Below are positions 21,683 through 33,202 of a stretch of 64,000 nucleotides of DNA, piece after piece. The stretch spans positions 2,845,412 to 2,909,411 of the forward strand of contig OX030956.1 of the NCBI GenBank assembly GCA_943735955.1, in the 5' to 3' direction. This stretch comes from Piscicola geometra. Its lineage: Eukaryota; Annelida; Clitellata; Hirudinida; Piscicolidae. The notes below the pieces were generated by a model, which had not been told where the DNA came from, did no database searches, and was given only the letters and a program-made list of their open reading frames with translations. Position numbers and translations under genes: made by a program. The number at the start of each line of letters is the position of its first letter. Within the stretch, counting starts at the first letter, position 1.

Positions 21683-23951
21683 AACATCTATTCCACTCCA
21701 CTTTACTGACTACTACTTTATATCTTTTAAATTATCTCTTGTTCAGCCTTTTTCTAACTTCCCCTCTTCTATTGTTAAGCGCTCTCGGTCTAATTTTGAT
21801 AAAATAAATTTTACTAAATGCTTTCTTTCTTCTGACTTTTGCTCTAAATCTTTTACTGATGTGGATAGTTTTATGGATAATTTCAATCTTACTCTATCTT
21901 CCCTTTTAGATATTTTTGCTCCATTTAAAACTTTCCGGTATCGTCTAATCTCTAAAAAATCCCCATGGTATGATTGTGAGTGCACGACTTCTAAGCGACT
22001 AGTTCGCAAGTATGAACGAATTTATCGATCTACTCTCTCTGTATCCTGTTTGAATAAATGGCAAAATTGTTTCTCTTCTTATCGTACTCTCCTTTTTAAT
22101 AAACATTCTTCGTTTTTAAGAAATTCTATTATCTCTTCCTCCAATTCTAAAAATAGGTGGTCTTCTTTATCTAAACTTTTACATAAAAACTCTCCTCCTC
22201 CATCTTTCTCTCCTGATGACTATCTTGAATTTCTAACTAATAAAATATCTAATATTAGATCTTCGTCTTATAATAGGCCTACACCATCTTTTACTAAGTT
22301 CACTTCTGAATCATTATCATCCTTTTCTCCTGTCACATTGGACCATCTTACAAATATAATTAATTCTATGTCTCCCACTTCTTGTTCTCTAGATCTTATT
22401 CCTACAACCCTTTTTAAAGAACTCTCTTTTTTATTCTATCCTATTGTTCTGGATTTGGTTAACTTTTCTTTGTCTACATCTAAATTTCCGTCTGCCCTCA
22501 AATCTTCATTTATTATTCCTACAATTAAGAAGCCTTCTCTTGATCCTGCATCCTTATCCAGTTATAGACCTGTATCTAACATTTCCTTTCTTTCTAAGGT
22601 CCTTGAAAAAGTTATTTCTCAACAATTAACCTTCTATCTAGAAAAAAACTCACTTCTTCCTTCCTCTCAATCTGGTTTCAGAATTGGCCACTCCACTGAA
22701 ACTGCTTTACTTAAACTCTATAATGACCTTATTTTAACTTCTGATTCTAATGCCTCTTCTCTTCTTTTATGCCTTGACTTTTCAGCTGCTTTTGACACTG
22801 TCGACCATACGCTTTTATTAAATGTTTTAGACTCTTCCTTTAATATTTCTGGTTCCTCTCTTATCTGGCTTAAATCTTACCTTTCTGAGCGAACTTCCTA
22901 TGTATCAATAGAATCTTCTCGTTCTTCTTCTGTTTCTTTATCTTATGGTGTTCCACAGGGCTCAATTCTTGGTCCCTTACTTTTTATTCTTTATACCTCG
23001 GAACTACCTAATATTATTTCGTCATCTTCTCTAAACAGTCAAATTTATGCTGACGACTCCTATATTTATACATCTTTTACTGACTCTTCTCTTGACCTTA
23101 CTGTTGATAAAATACCTCTCTGTCTTCAATCTATAATCTCTTGGGCTTCTTCTATGTTTCTCAAACTTAATCCGGACAAATTTGAACTCATATATTTCAA
23201 TAAAAAATCAAAGTCTTTACTATCTCTTCCTTCTTTAGTTTTGCCTCCTCCCTCTTCACTCTCTCTAAACCCTTCATCTTCTATTCGTAGCCTTGGTGTT
23301 ATTTTTGATTCTAACTTGTCTTTAGCTCCTCAAATTCTATCTGTCTCTAAATCTTGCTACTTCCACATTCGTCGTATTAAACAGCTTCTTCCTTTTCTCG
23401 ATGATCCTACCCTACAACTTCTTGTATCTTCTCTAGTTCTGTCCAGGATTGATTATTGCAACTCTCTTTACTATGGTCTCCCTAATACTACTTTGGCTCC
23501 TCTAAATAAAACCTTCAATTGTGCTGCTCGTCTTGTTGCTCGTGCTCCTAAGTTTTTTCACATTTCTCCTTATCTTCGTTTGTTACATTGGCTACCTTTG
23601 AGATCTAGAGTGACTTTTAAAATATGCCTAAATATGTTTAAAATTCATAACTGTAATGCTCCAATCTATCTTAAAAATCTAATTAAACAACCCCCTAAAT
23701 CTGGTCTAAGATCATCCACCTTTAATCGTTCTTTTCGTTTTCCAGTTAAACACTCTTTTGCTAAACGTTCTTTTTCTTACTGTGGTCCTCTTTTATGGAA
23801 TTCTTTACCTTCTTCTTTAACTTCAACTAAGTCACTCATAACTTTCCGTCGAGGCCTGAAGACGTACTTGTTTGGGACGTGATGGCTGAGTGCTTTTGTT
23901 CACTTAGTAAAGGGCGCTATACAAATTATTAGTGATTGATTGATTGATTGA
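21683..23951 (+). mobile_element. 5'-truncated LINE (CR1/L2-like), copy 1
   Basis: It starts within the end of the endonuclease domain and ends with GGGCGCTATACAAAT and a (TGAT/ATTG)n tail. Comparison with the empty site at about 36490 (GAACTTGTATCGTC) shows flanks GAACTT and TATCGTC, so one base was lost and no target duplication was made. The tandem-repeat tail in place of poly(A) fits L2/CR1-type elements. It lies inside the hAT transposase and is nearly identical to the inverted copy at 58823-61077, so it is young. Confidence 0.85.
21684..23882 (+). CDS. Non-LTR retrotransposon reverse transcriptase (5' partial), LINE copy 1
   Basis: Open from the 5' junction to TGA at 23880-23882, about 732 codons; the first ATG (21861) is internal. 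Features in order: end of the endonuclease domain (FTDYYFISF; copy 2 keeps TDHYF, the usual SDH-type His), spacer, reverse transcriptase with LDFSAAFDTVDH, GVPQGSILGPLLF, IYADDSYIY (catalytic ADD) and LNPDKFELIYF, then a C-terminal part with LHWLPLRSRVTFK typical of CR1/L2-related ORF2. No stops or frameshifts are seen, but the truncation removes most of the endonuclease, so the copy is not autonomous. Confidence 0.85.
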   Translation, partial: TSIPLHFTDYYFISFKLSLVQPFSNFPSSIVKRSRSNFDKINFTKCFLSSDFCSKSFTDVDSFMDNFNLTLSSLLDIFAPFKTFRYRLISKKSPWYDCECTTSKRLVRKYERIYRSTLSVSCLNKWQNCFSSYRTLLFNKHSSFLRNSIISSSNSKNRWSSLSKLLHKNSPPPSFSPDDYLEFLTNKISNIRSSSYNRPTPSFTKFTSESLSSFSPVTLDHLTNIINSMSPTSCSLDLIPTTLFKELSFLFYPIVLDLVNFSLSTSKFPSALKSSFIIPTIKKPSLDPASLSSYRPVSNISFLSKVLEKVISQQLTFYLEKNSLLPSSQSGFRIGHSTETALLKLYNDLILTSDSNASSLLLCLDFSAAFDTVDHTLLLNVLDSSFNISGSSLIWLKSYLSERTSYVSIESSRSSSVSLSYGVPQGSILGPLLFILYTSELPNIISSSSLNSQIYADDSYIYTSFTDSSLDLTVDKIPLCLQSIISWASSMFLKLNPDKFELIYFNKKSKSLLSLPSLVLPPPSSLSLNPSSSIRSLGVIFDSNLSLAPQILSVSKSCYFHIRRIKQLLPFLDDPTLQLLVSSLVLSRIDYCNSLYYGLPNTTLAPLNKTFNCAARLVARAPKFFHISPYLRLLHWLPLRSRVTFKICLNMFKIHNCNAPIYLKNLIKQPPKSGLRSSTFNRSFRFPVKHSFAKRSFSYCGPLLWNSLPSSLTSTKSLITFRRGLKTYLFGT

Positions 23952-26289
23952 TATCGTCAATACTTAATTTAGAAGATAAAAATGTAAATTTCTTTGAAGG
24001 AATTGATGATTTATCTGAAGCTTCTATTTCATTATGTTGTGAACTATTTTCAAAACAATTGTTCTTTGCTTCGCTAAAAGCCGGCAAAATAAAAGATTCA
24101 AATTGTTTAATTGCAATAAAAATTTGATTTGATGTATCATTAAATAAGATTTATAATTTAATTGAAAACTTGTTTTTAAAATATATCTAAATTACCTGTG
24201 AACAAATGTAAGTTTTAGCAGCATGCAATAAACTAGAATATTGTGGTAACAGAATGAATTCTGCAACAGTTGGATCCACAAATGTAGCAGCTGCTGTTAC
24301 TGGATTGAATTTCAATGAAGAGGAATTTAAGAAGCACTCAAAATAATGTTGAATTGCACTCCTCAATGAAACAATCAAACTAGAAATTCCTAAAAATTTA
24401 ATTTGTTCTAAATGGCAGTCTAGGTCTAAAACAGACGGTATGACATGTGATAAAGACAATGTATCGGTCTGAATACTGTCAGTGTGGGTTGCGAATGGTT
24501 TCAAAAAATGTTGAACTTCTACCAATCTGTTCCATTCACTTGCTAATAATTTGTCGATTTAGGCAAAATCCATAACATAATTGACATCATCTTTTAGTTC
24601 TAGTAATCTTTCAACCATAAAAAAGTGCTGTTCCATCTAGTGGGGCAGTCTGTTATTACTGTTTTGGAAGATTTTTCAAGGAGTTTTTCTATGAGTATTG
24701 TTGACTTTCTAATTTTGCTGACTATATACCTTGCTTTTGTAATTATTGGTTCATATACATTATTGGAGTATACTCTTTTTAAAACTAGTTGTATGGTGTG
24801 TGCTAAACAGGGCATATGTCGATAAGGAACCCATTTTTCTAATTCTATTTCATTACAAATTGTTTCACTTTCTTCTTCATCACTATCTGAGTTTCCATTT
24901 TCTGAATAATCGTCTTTTTCTGCATGCTTATTTTGAAGAATACGCACAGCTTTTAAAATATTTGAACCGTTATCAGATATGATTAAAATTATTTTATTCG
25001 GTTCTATATTCCAATCAGCGAGACACTTTGATAAACACTCAGCAAGTTTTTCTCCTGTGTGGGGATGATTAAGTTGAATTAGGTTTAAAAAGTAATGACA
25101 CGGTTTGCTACTCTGTGGATTGAAACAGCATGCTGAAATCCCAACATATGATGATGGTAAACCTTTTTTGGTCCAAATATCTAAACATATAACTATTCTT
25201 CGAACATTCTTCAATGAGTCTTTCAGAATTTTGCAACCCTCATCATATTTGTCTTTTAATAAGTCCAGTAACTTTGATGGGTCTGAAAAAAAATTTCAAT
25301 AATTGATCCTCACTATTTTTGTACAATATGTTGTAATCATTTATAATGAATAACGACCATTGTAATTGCTCAAATAAATTTCTACAATAAATGGTAATAC
25401 TTTTTACATTTTGAATAAGATAAAATAAACAAAATTACCTGGCATTTTAAGTTTTATATCCAATGTTTCCACAAAGTTTTAAAAATGTTTATTAGATACT
25501 AGATTTAATGGGATGTTTGTGTTTACAAATCATTTTAATAAGGAGTCTTGTCTCTTCAAATATTCTTCGCACTTACTTGAATACAAAACTGTTTTCGTCG
25601 TATTTTTTTCAAAACTAATAGTTTGTTGAACGGAATTTTCATTACTTTAATCTTTTCACAATTCCTCTTTCTGACTAATTCAATTTCCTAGAATTCTTGA
25701 AAAAACTTTTTGTGGTAGCTAGAGAGATGAACCTTGAGGTTTGTCGGATTTTTTCCTTTAAGTGTTGCGTTGCATAATACTTTCTGTCCGTCTTTGGTCG
25801 TCGATACTTCAACGATGCATGTACTTTTGTCATTTTCTGAAGAATATGTAAAATATTTCCAAATTTCGCTTTCTTTCTTTCTACCAGCAAATGAGCGTGA
25901 TAAACTCATTGTTATTTAAATTTGAAATATTATAGGAATTGATTACGTAAATTATTGATTAATAACAAATTTGAAGTATAATAACAAATTTACGATTAAA
26001 ATAAGTGGTAATTTAGTTGACAAAGCGAAGCAGTAATAAAATAACGTTTTACAAATGGCACTACTTTCATAGGTTTACTTCGGAAAGCGTACTCATAATT
26101 TATGCAAATGAGATTAACGATTGACAAAGACAAATTTCCAATGTTTAAATCGCTGTATGGTAATAAAACGGTATTGCTCACAGGCAAAATAAAATACTTT
26201 AAATTAATAAGATTTTTTTTTCCTATTAGTTTAGTTTAGAAAGTTAAAAACCACGCAGATCTTTTGACTTATTTTTATGTGAATAATTT

Positions 26290-26690
26290 TAATTTAAATG
26301 TGAACAGATTTGACATTACTGAGTAAAATAATTATTAATTACTCAAAAAAGTATTCATAAAAGAAGTAAAGAAGCCTTATTTATTGTTCATTTAACGATA
26401 TTACTTGCCTCAGATAGTTTGCCGAAATATATACCAGATTTGACATTACTGAGTAAAATTATTATTAATTACACGAAATATTATTCGTAAAAGAAGTAAA
26501 AAAGCCTAATTTATTGTTCATTTTACGATATATCTTGCCTCAGATAGTTTGCCGAAATATATATCGTGAACTATCATATAACTTTAAAAAAAATGTAAAA
26601 AAAGAAGTAAAAGAAGCCTCAGTTATTGTTCATTTTACGATATATCTCGCCTCGGAGAGTTTGCCGAAATCTAAATTAATATGGCCGCTT
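26290..26690 (+). repeat. Internal tandem repeats of the hAT element, copy 1
   Basis: About three imperfect units of 110-130 bp sharing GATTTGACATTACTGAG, AAAGAAGTAAA, AAGCCTNATTTATTGTTCA and TTACGATATATCTNGCCTC. They lie upstream of the transposase start. Copy 2 of the hAT has an extra partial unit. Confidence 0.65.
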
Positions 26691-27424
26691 TTTGTTTTTT
26701 GTAAGAAACCAACAATCAGCTGATTCAAGAAATAAATAAACATTGCCATCAGCTGATTTTATATTGCTATGTCTATGCTTCCGAGTACGCTTTCCAAAGA
26801 ATCCCACTTTCATAAAGGCCAAAGATAATGTTTATAACATAGACATATATTTTTTATATACATTTTCATTTGTATATTATGGCATATCATAAAAAGTTAT
26901 TTAATTTTCGTTTTGGAAATAATTATAGTTTTTATTTCAGTTTCGTTTTGGAAATAATTATAGTTTTTATTTTCGTTTTCGTTTTGAAAATAAATTTAGT
27001 TTTTATTTTCGTTTTCGTGGAACGATTATTCAGAATTGTCGTTTTCGTTTTCGTTTTCGTTACGAAAATAACACTGCTCATGACTCGTTCTCATCATCAT
27101 CATCAATCATCAACCATCATCATCATCACCACCATCATCGATTTTCAAAGGGCAGTAAGTAGCTATTGCTGTTATATTCGTTTATTTTTCAAGAATAGTC
27201 ATAATAGGATATTTGAAAAAGTTTTGAAAAATGTATTTTATCAAAAATAATCAAGTACAACCGATCTTCAGAAATCAAACTAACTATAATCTTCGTTTCA
27301 AAATGATTGTTAAACGTCTCAATGATTATACTATAGTCAATTTAGGAAGCATTAAATGTTTTTCTATGCATTTCATCACGAAATGAAAGTAAAACTTGAA
27401 ACTCAAAGTTTTCTTCAAATGAGC

Positions 27425-30358
27425 TTACACGCAGTTCCATACATTCTGGTTCCAGCTTGTACCAGGAGCGCAGTCTCTGACCCAGCATTGTGTCCACTGA
27501 CTGCACTGCACGTATTTGCTTTTGTCGTGATGTGGCCAGTAGAACTTCTTTAGGCCAACGTTCTCTGAAGCGCATGGGTTCAACGAGTCACAGTCATATC
27601 CAGAGAGTATGGGGGGAAGTCTCGTAGTTGTTGTTGAAGTGGTTGTAGTAGTTGTTGTAGTGGTTGTTGTAGTTGTTGTTGTAATTGTTGAAGTGGTTGT
27701 AGTAGTTGTTGTTGAAGTTGTTGTAGTAGTTGTAGTGGTTGTTGTTGTAGTGGTGTTTGTAGTAGTTGTTGTTGAGGGTGTTGTTGTTGGAGTTGTTGTT
27801 GTTGGGATTGTTGTTGTTGGAGTTGTTGTTGTTGTAGTTGTTGTTGTTGTAGTAGTGGTTGTTGTTAGGGTTGTTGTTGTTGGGGTTGTTGTTGTAGTGG
27901 TTGTTGTTGTAGTGGTTGTTGTTGGAGTAGTGGTTGTTGTTGTTGTAGGGGTTGTTGTTGTAGTGGTTATTGTTGTAGTGGTTGTAGTACTAATTGTAGT
28001 AGGATAAGCTGGATCTGAAAAAATACCAAGAAAAAACGTTTTAGTGGTTGGAGTGGTTTAAGTAGGGGTTGTTGTAGTGGTTGTTTTAGTGGTTGTTTCT
28101 ATAGTGGTGGTTTTGTAGTAGGTGTAGTGGTGGTTTTGTAGTAATGGAATCTGGATCAAAAAAAACAAATTGACGTTTTAATGAATAAGTATAAAAATTA
28201 AATGATGAAACATAATTTTCTTGAATATTTTTTCTATATAATTTAGAGCCTTTGAAGTAAAAACTCACCTTCAACACAAACGAAGCTGAAGTGTGGTTTG
28301 TCTACGCAGAGAAAGCCCTTTTTACAAGGGTTGGGTTCGCAGGGTGTTTTCTCTGTAAAGAATAACATTTTTGAAAGAAAAGAATAAAAATGTAAATAAA
28401 TTGATATCTAAAAGTTTTCATGATTTTAAATTCATATTTTAGCAAGATGTTATTTTCCGTGAAAATTGTACAATAAATAATAAAAAAGCAGCTTTTTCTT
28501 CAGTGAAAATTTAGGAAAAAATGTGCGATTTTTGTTAATTTCCGAGAAATTTTTACAGAAAATTTAAATAACGCCTATTTTATTTTACTGACTTCCAATT
28601 CCTAATGTGATGTTGATGTGGCCAGTTTTTTTTTCTTTTCCTTGAAGGTAGCAGTAGAGGTAGACGTTCTTGGAAAGAGATTCATCGTTAGGAACGTAAA
28701 GGTGGGATGGGCTCTCGGGTGTTAAATCAAACTTATAATCATAAAAGCTTGGGTTTGGTGTAACATCTTTAGAGAAATAAATCGTGTTGTAGTAATCTTC
28801 TTTAGGAAATTTGATCTGTGACTAAAATGTTAATTTTAAAAGTTCAGGACATTATATAAACTCAATAAAAGTAAAAATTATGAAAAAATTTGCCAGTTTG
28901 AAAAATACTAGAAATCATTTTTTTAAACGAACTTCAATTGTTGTTCCATCTTGGTTGATTTTAATTCTGCACTGTATATTCATACCAGGCCCCACTATCA
29001 CATCACCGCCTTCATCTCCCATGTCAATCGGGGCTTTGAAAGTTAGTATTGTTATTAGTTATTTCAACATTTTATATTAAACAGACAACATTTTAATTGA
29101 AATTAAATACTTGCTAATGCAATTATCAAACTAACCCTTGCACGTTCTTGTCACGATACTTCGCTTGACATGAGGGAAATCAGAGAAACTTTCCAATTTG
29201 TCCAGATGCAAGCATTTTGGTTCGGATGCTATGGCCTTAAGTTCTGTAGGGTTCGTTCCACTTCCAACACCAACAACAAAAACTGAAATATTTTTTTCAT
29301 GAAGTCTTTTAGCCGATTCAATGGTCAGGTCTGGTCGATTCGAAACGCCGTCAGTAAAGATTATAGCCACTCTGGGTACCCCTGTGAATCATCATGTGTG
29401 AATTGACATAAAATAAGGCTTTCTGCATTTTATATTTTTGAACAAACCAGATTTTCTAGCTCCTTCCTGCTCAGTGAATGCCTTTTCTGCAATGTAGTCC
29501 AGAGCCTTGTCTATACAAGTGCCTATGAGAAAATACATGGTATTTGTTGAAAGTTTGTATAATAGTTTGCTGCTATCCGATTGAAAAATAAGTATATTAA
29601 TTTCACCTTGAGCCAACTGTGATACTGTTCCTACTGCTCGTAGATACTCGGATGTACTTTTGAAGTTAAAAAAAGAAAAATGTTTTATTAGGTCAGAGCT
29701 GAACTGAATGAGAGAAAACCTACTATCCTCAAGAGGGTCGGGACCTACTTTGAAGTCTTCGATGAATGATTTTATAAACTGTATCATCAAATCAAAGTCT
29801 CTGGTCTGTATGCTCATAGATCCGTCAATTGCGAATATCACGTCTAAAGCTCCTCCGCGGCATAAAGCTGAAATAAAAGTAGAAATAAGTTTTGTTCAAT
29901 ATACTAAACATTTATTTCAAGTTAATCTGAGAAAGTGTAAGTACTTGGTTCCAACTCTTCAGCTTTAGTCACAAATGTTTGTGCTTTATTTCCAAAACTA
30001 AAGTTTATTTCCCACAAATATGCTTGCAGTCTTATTTCATATGAAATCGCCGATTCTTTATGTAATGTTTCCAAATATATGTAGGCTGCAAGTCCGGAAA
30101 AGAATGGCTTCGAGAGATCTTCCCACTTCACATCAAACCAGTCAACTCCAAAAACGGTTCTGACATTTTTAATTTCAGTGTGCGATACAGATTGACTAAC
30201 TAAAAATTCTTTTTTGCCAATCTGAGAAAAAATTTAAAATGTAAAAGCGTGAAAAAGCATTTTTGTAAGTAATGGGGGAAATGACGATTCGAACCTTCCA
30301 GATGCCTCCACTGAATTCACTACTCGGAGCAGTCCCGTCATTTGTCTCTACGTAGGCT
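27425..30358 (-). pseudogene. vWA-chitin-binding protein, gene 3, signal-peptide exon lost
   Basis: Exons 2-8 are intact on the minus strand: 30221-29945, 29867-29448, 29381-29136, 29033-28933, 28821-28593, 28352-28269, 28014-27425. Only the 3' end of exon 1 (30358-30295) remains; the ATG, signal peptide and TATA box are gone. The sequence joins the CATATGGG array at 30354-30359, where AGGCTA is common to both partners. The Thr-rich linker is 126 residues, and CBM14 is in frame (WNQNVWNCV end). vWA motif DGSMS. Exon 6 is two codons shorter than in genes 1, 2, 5 and 6. Near-identical to gene 4 but with SGTNP instead of RETSP. It would need a new start to be expressed. Confidence 0.8.
28040..28156 (-). 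pseudogene. Decayed duplicate of the Thr-linker exon start in gene 3
   Basis: Within intron 7, a second Thr-codon-rich stretch begins with the DPxS-like exon start. Its acceptor is changed from AG to TG at 28157-28158 and its frame is broken soon after. The upstream context (ACGTTTTAA...GAAAATTAAATGAT) matches the functional acceptor region of genes 1 and 2, so this is the ancestral exon start, replaced by a duplicated acceptor at 28014. Same arrangement in gene 4. Confidence 0.55.
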
Positions 30359-31369
30359 ATGTGGGTCCTTTATGGGTCTTTTATGGGCTAAATGGGCTTT
30401 GAATAATGAAAAAGTTGAAGTGTATTTATGGAAAGCCTATGTGGGTCCTTTATGGGTACTATATGGGCTTAATGGACTTTGAATTAGTGTAACATTTGGC
30501 CATGGTTTTGGTAAAATATTTATTATTTTGTTATTTTAGTCATTTGAATTTATTATCTTTTTTATTTTAGAAATTTTCTCTTCTGTTGTAATTATTTAAA
30601 AAGTATTTGTCTATAAAAGTCATTCTGATTTCTTATTAAAGTTTTTAAAAACATTTCTCATTATTAAATATTAATATTTAAAAAGTTAAAGTTATGCAAA
30701 TAATTATTCAATAGTTCAACAAACTTTTCAAAACCCCACAAGTTGTAATCATTGTATTCAATATGTATATAAGACCCCAGCCATTTTTATCCATAGGTGT
30801 AATGCCGGTTAGCACTCCCCTTGACCGGAACAAATAAAACCGTGGTATTTAATTCATCAATAAATTATTCGCAACAGGTTCTGTCAAAACCAACTCAACT
30901 TAAACATACAGAAGAGAAATCAAAGTACACGTGTCCAAATTAGAAAAGCAAGCCAAGTAAAATTCAAAAAAGAATTATCTTGAAGAACCCGATTATTCAC
31001 ATTTTTTATATTTGAACTATTTTTCTTACATCTTTAAATTTATGTTTGGCAGAAATATTTTAATTGCTTTTTTTAAAAATAAATAATTTATCAATCAATC
31101 ATGTGTTGCCCGTATAGCCCATATGGGACCCACTTAATTTGGTCTAGCATTTTGACATGAGTCCCATATGGACTGCCCATATAGGGCCCATATGGGCTGC
31201 CGATCTAGGGCCCATATAGGCTGCCCATATAGTTGCCCATATAGCCCATATGGGACCCACTTAATTCGGTGTAGCATTTTGACATGGGTCCCATATGGGC
31301 TGCCCATATGGGGCCCATATAATTGCCCATATGGGACCCATATAGGCCCCATATGGAATGTTCACTGGG
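30354..31369. mobile_element. CATATGGG-array element, left-truncated copy 2
   Basis: It begins inside the last unit of the left array (TATGTGGGTCCTTTATGGG) and continues through the unique centre and right array to GTTCACTGGG at 31369. The left terminal repeat and nearly the whole left array are missing, fused to exon 1 of vWA gene 3. Confidence 0.7.
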
Positions 31370-33202
31370 AATGAACCTTTCGTTTTCTAACTCAAACTCA
31401 GAGATTTACGTTTCAAGAAAGTTTTTTATTTTGTTTTGAACTTTTATTAATTAAACGAAGATTAAAATTCATCTTTTTCTAGTCTGTGTCTGTTCCAGCC
31501 ACTATTTCAGTTTGTATTTATATAGTTCTAAAACTTCTTTTGCTGGTGAGACTTTTAACATTTGAAGATAGTATAAGTCCTGTATATCGCATTTTTAAAT
31601 AACTAACCGCATTTTTATGGATTAGAATTCATTTTAACTAAAATATTTAAAGTTTCAAACTCGTAGATCTAAAAGACTAAACTTTAGTTCACTTTAGTTA
31701 CTTAGTGACTAAAGGAAAGACAACGACGCGCAAGCGGTGGCTTTTAAAATTTGAATGTCCTGGTATGTCCAAAAGTAATAAATTAAAAAGTAAATGATTT
31801 CATGAATGAAATTAATTTTTTTTATTTTATTCAAAAGATATATAACATACATTTTCATAAAAAGGTGCTTCTTTAAACAATATTTTATTTTGTAGATGTT
31901 ATGCGGGTTTTACCACTAAAACGAAATTTGAGAGTTGATTTCAACTTACAGATTAGCGCCATGTCACAAAATGTAGACAATTCAATTTTTAATTTTAAAA
32001 TGTATCATTTTTTAAAATCAATTAATTCTTTCACTAGCGTAATTATTAAATGAAAAGGTATACGAGGTGCCGTTGTTTAACAGCATTTCCTGAAATCGTA
32101 TACTCTTTGTTTGAATCGTTTAATTTTAGATAAAAAAAAGTAAAATAAATTATAGAAATTAAATGCATTAAAAAGTTTATTGCATTATCTATTTTTTAAT
32201 AATAATTTTATTTAGTTCCAAAATATCGTTTCTTAAATACAGGTACTTTACATGTTGAAAATGACGTTTTCTGAAAAAACCCACTTTTAGCTCATTATCA
32301 TAACGTCTACCGGCAATGCTAATGCTGCATCTGAGTTTTATCTTATCGGAAAGACAAGTTTTAATTATATATTAAATAAAATTTAGAACCCTGTAAATTT
32401 TGTCGCTTATGTTTAAATCTATTTTTAACAATTTATTCTTATCTTTTCACTACTATAATAATAATAAATATTCAAAGCTATATATTTTGTTGAATAAACT
32501 TTTTTTTGTTTTCTTGGAAATATTTTAACTTTCAAAAAAATTTATTTTAAGTTTCTTTGAGGGTTTTGGGCTTAGAAAATGTTTGATTCTGCTGAAAACG
32601 GTTCCCAGAAAGATGCGCAACGGAAAATTGCCCATACAGCAAAATTAGAAAACAGAAATGTGCGCACATAGCAAAATTAGCGCAATTTGCTGTGTGCGTA
32701 TTTTTCAGTGCATTTATGAATTTGCGCGTTTTTCTGTTTGTGTTATTTTTTCGAGAAAAATTCTTTTTATCTTCCTGCTTCTTTTTTGTTTTTCGATAGA
32801 TTATATCCACAAATTAGATTAAACTGACTTAAATTCAAATATTTTTTATTTAAAAAAAACTTATTGGAAAAAATTAAATTGAACTCACCAAAAGATTTAT
32901 GTGCCCATAACAATAAGTAAAATGTTAACATTTTATAAACCGAACACGATACAAGAGAAAAAAAACTTGAAAAACTAACTTTTAGGACATAAATTATTTT
33001 CGAAATATATTATGCTTGAAGGTGATTAAAAATCTACTAAAATAATTATTTGATATAAATTAAGATGTGAGTATTTTTCAAGCACCTAAAAACAAATCTT
33101 TTAAAACGCCCCTAGTCAAGCTACCCACAACCACATCGCTTCAGCTCAGAAGACATGGAGTGCAGTTTGATAGTAGGTGAATTTTTTTCTTTTTTTCTTT
33201 TT
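31370..33202. other. Spacer, deleted version of 16206-18386
   Basis: No gene is seen. Relative to the first copy it has lost about 165 bp near 32453 and about 155 bp near 32753 (right half of the hairpin-like repeat and the VEKWITLADVF frame). The remaining sequence is near-identical. Confidence 0.5.

Larger units (their letters stand above)
21367..25909 (-). pseudogene. hAT transposase, inactivated, split by LINE (copy 1)
   Basis: Minus-strand coding pieces in order: BED-like zinc finger 25909-25688 (GKNPTNLKVHLSSYH); catalytic RNase H-like part 25214-24600 (CLDIWTKKGLPSSY, IISDNGSNILKAV, MPCLAHTIQLVL, DCPTRWNST); 24525-24187 (VEVQHFLKPF, FVDPTVAEF); dimerisation domain about 21590-21367 (YPILSPIAQDLLAAPASQAY). 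A 1-nt loss in a T run near 24622 shifts the frame after RWNST; in the shifted frame a TAA follows DFA (about 24560), and a TGA precedes EPNGLKFW (about 21590). All three lesions are shared with copy 2, so the gene was dead before the segment was duplicated. The LINE then split the C-terminus. Confidence 0.75.
21058..27076 (-). mobile_element. hAT transposon, copy 1, with nested LINE
   Basis: Perfect 15-bp terminal inverted repeats, CAGTGTTATTTTCGT at 21058-21072 and ACGAAAATAACACTG at 27062-27076, are flanked by the 8-bp target duplication CTCATGAC (21050-21057, 27077-27084). An unoccupied CTCATGAC is found at 61237-61244 in the duplicated segment. The transposase lies on the minus strand. 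The element is 6019 bp because a 2.27-kb LINE interrupts the transposase; without it the length is about 3.75 kb, close to copy 2 (35867-39706). Confidence 0.9.

Noticed and set aside
21743..22009. 88-residue antisense frame in both LINEs
   Set aside because: Antisense shadow of the reverse-transcriptase frame.
31134..31374. Small plus and minus frames over the right CATATGGG array
   Set aside because: Repeat-derived; both strands are open because the motif is self-complementary.
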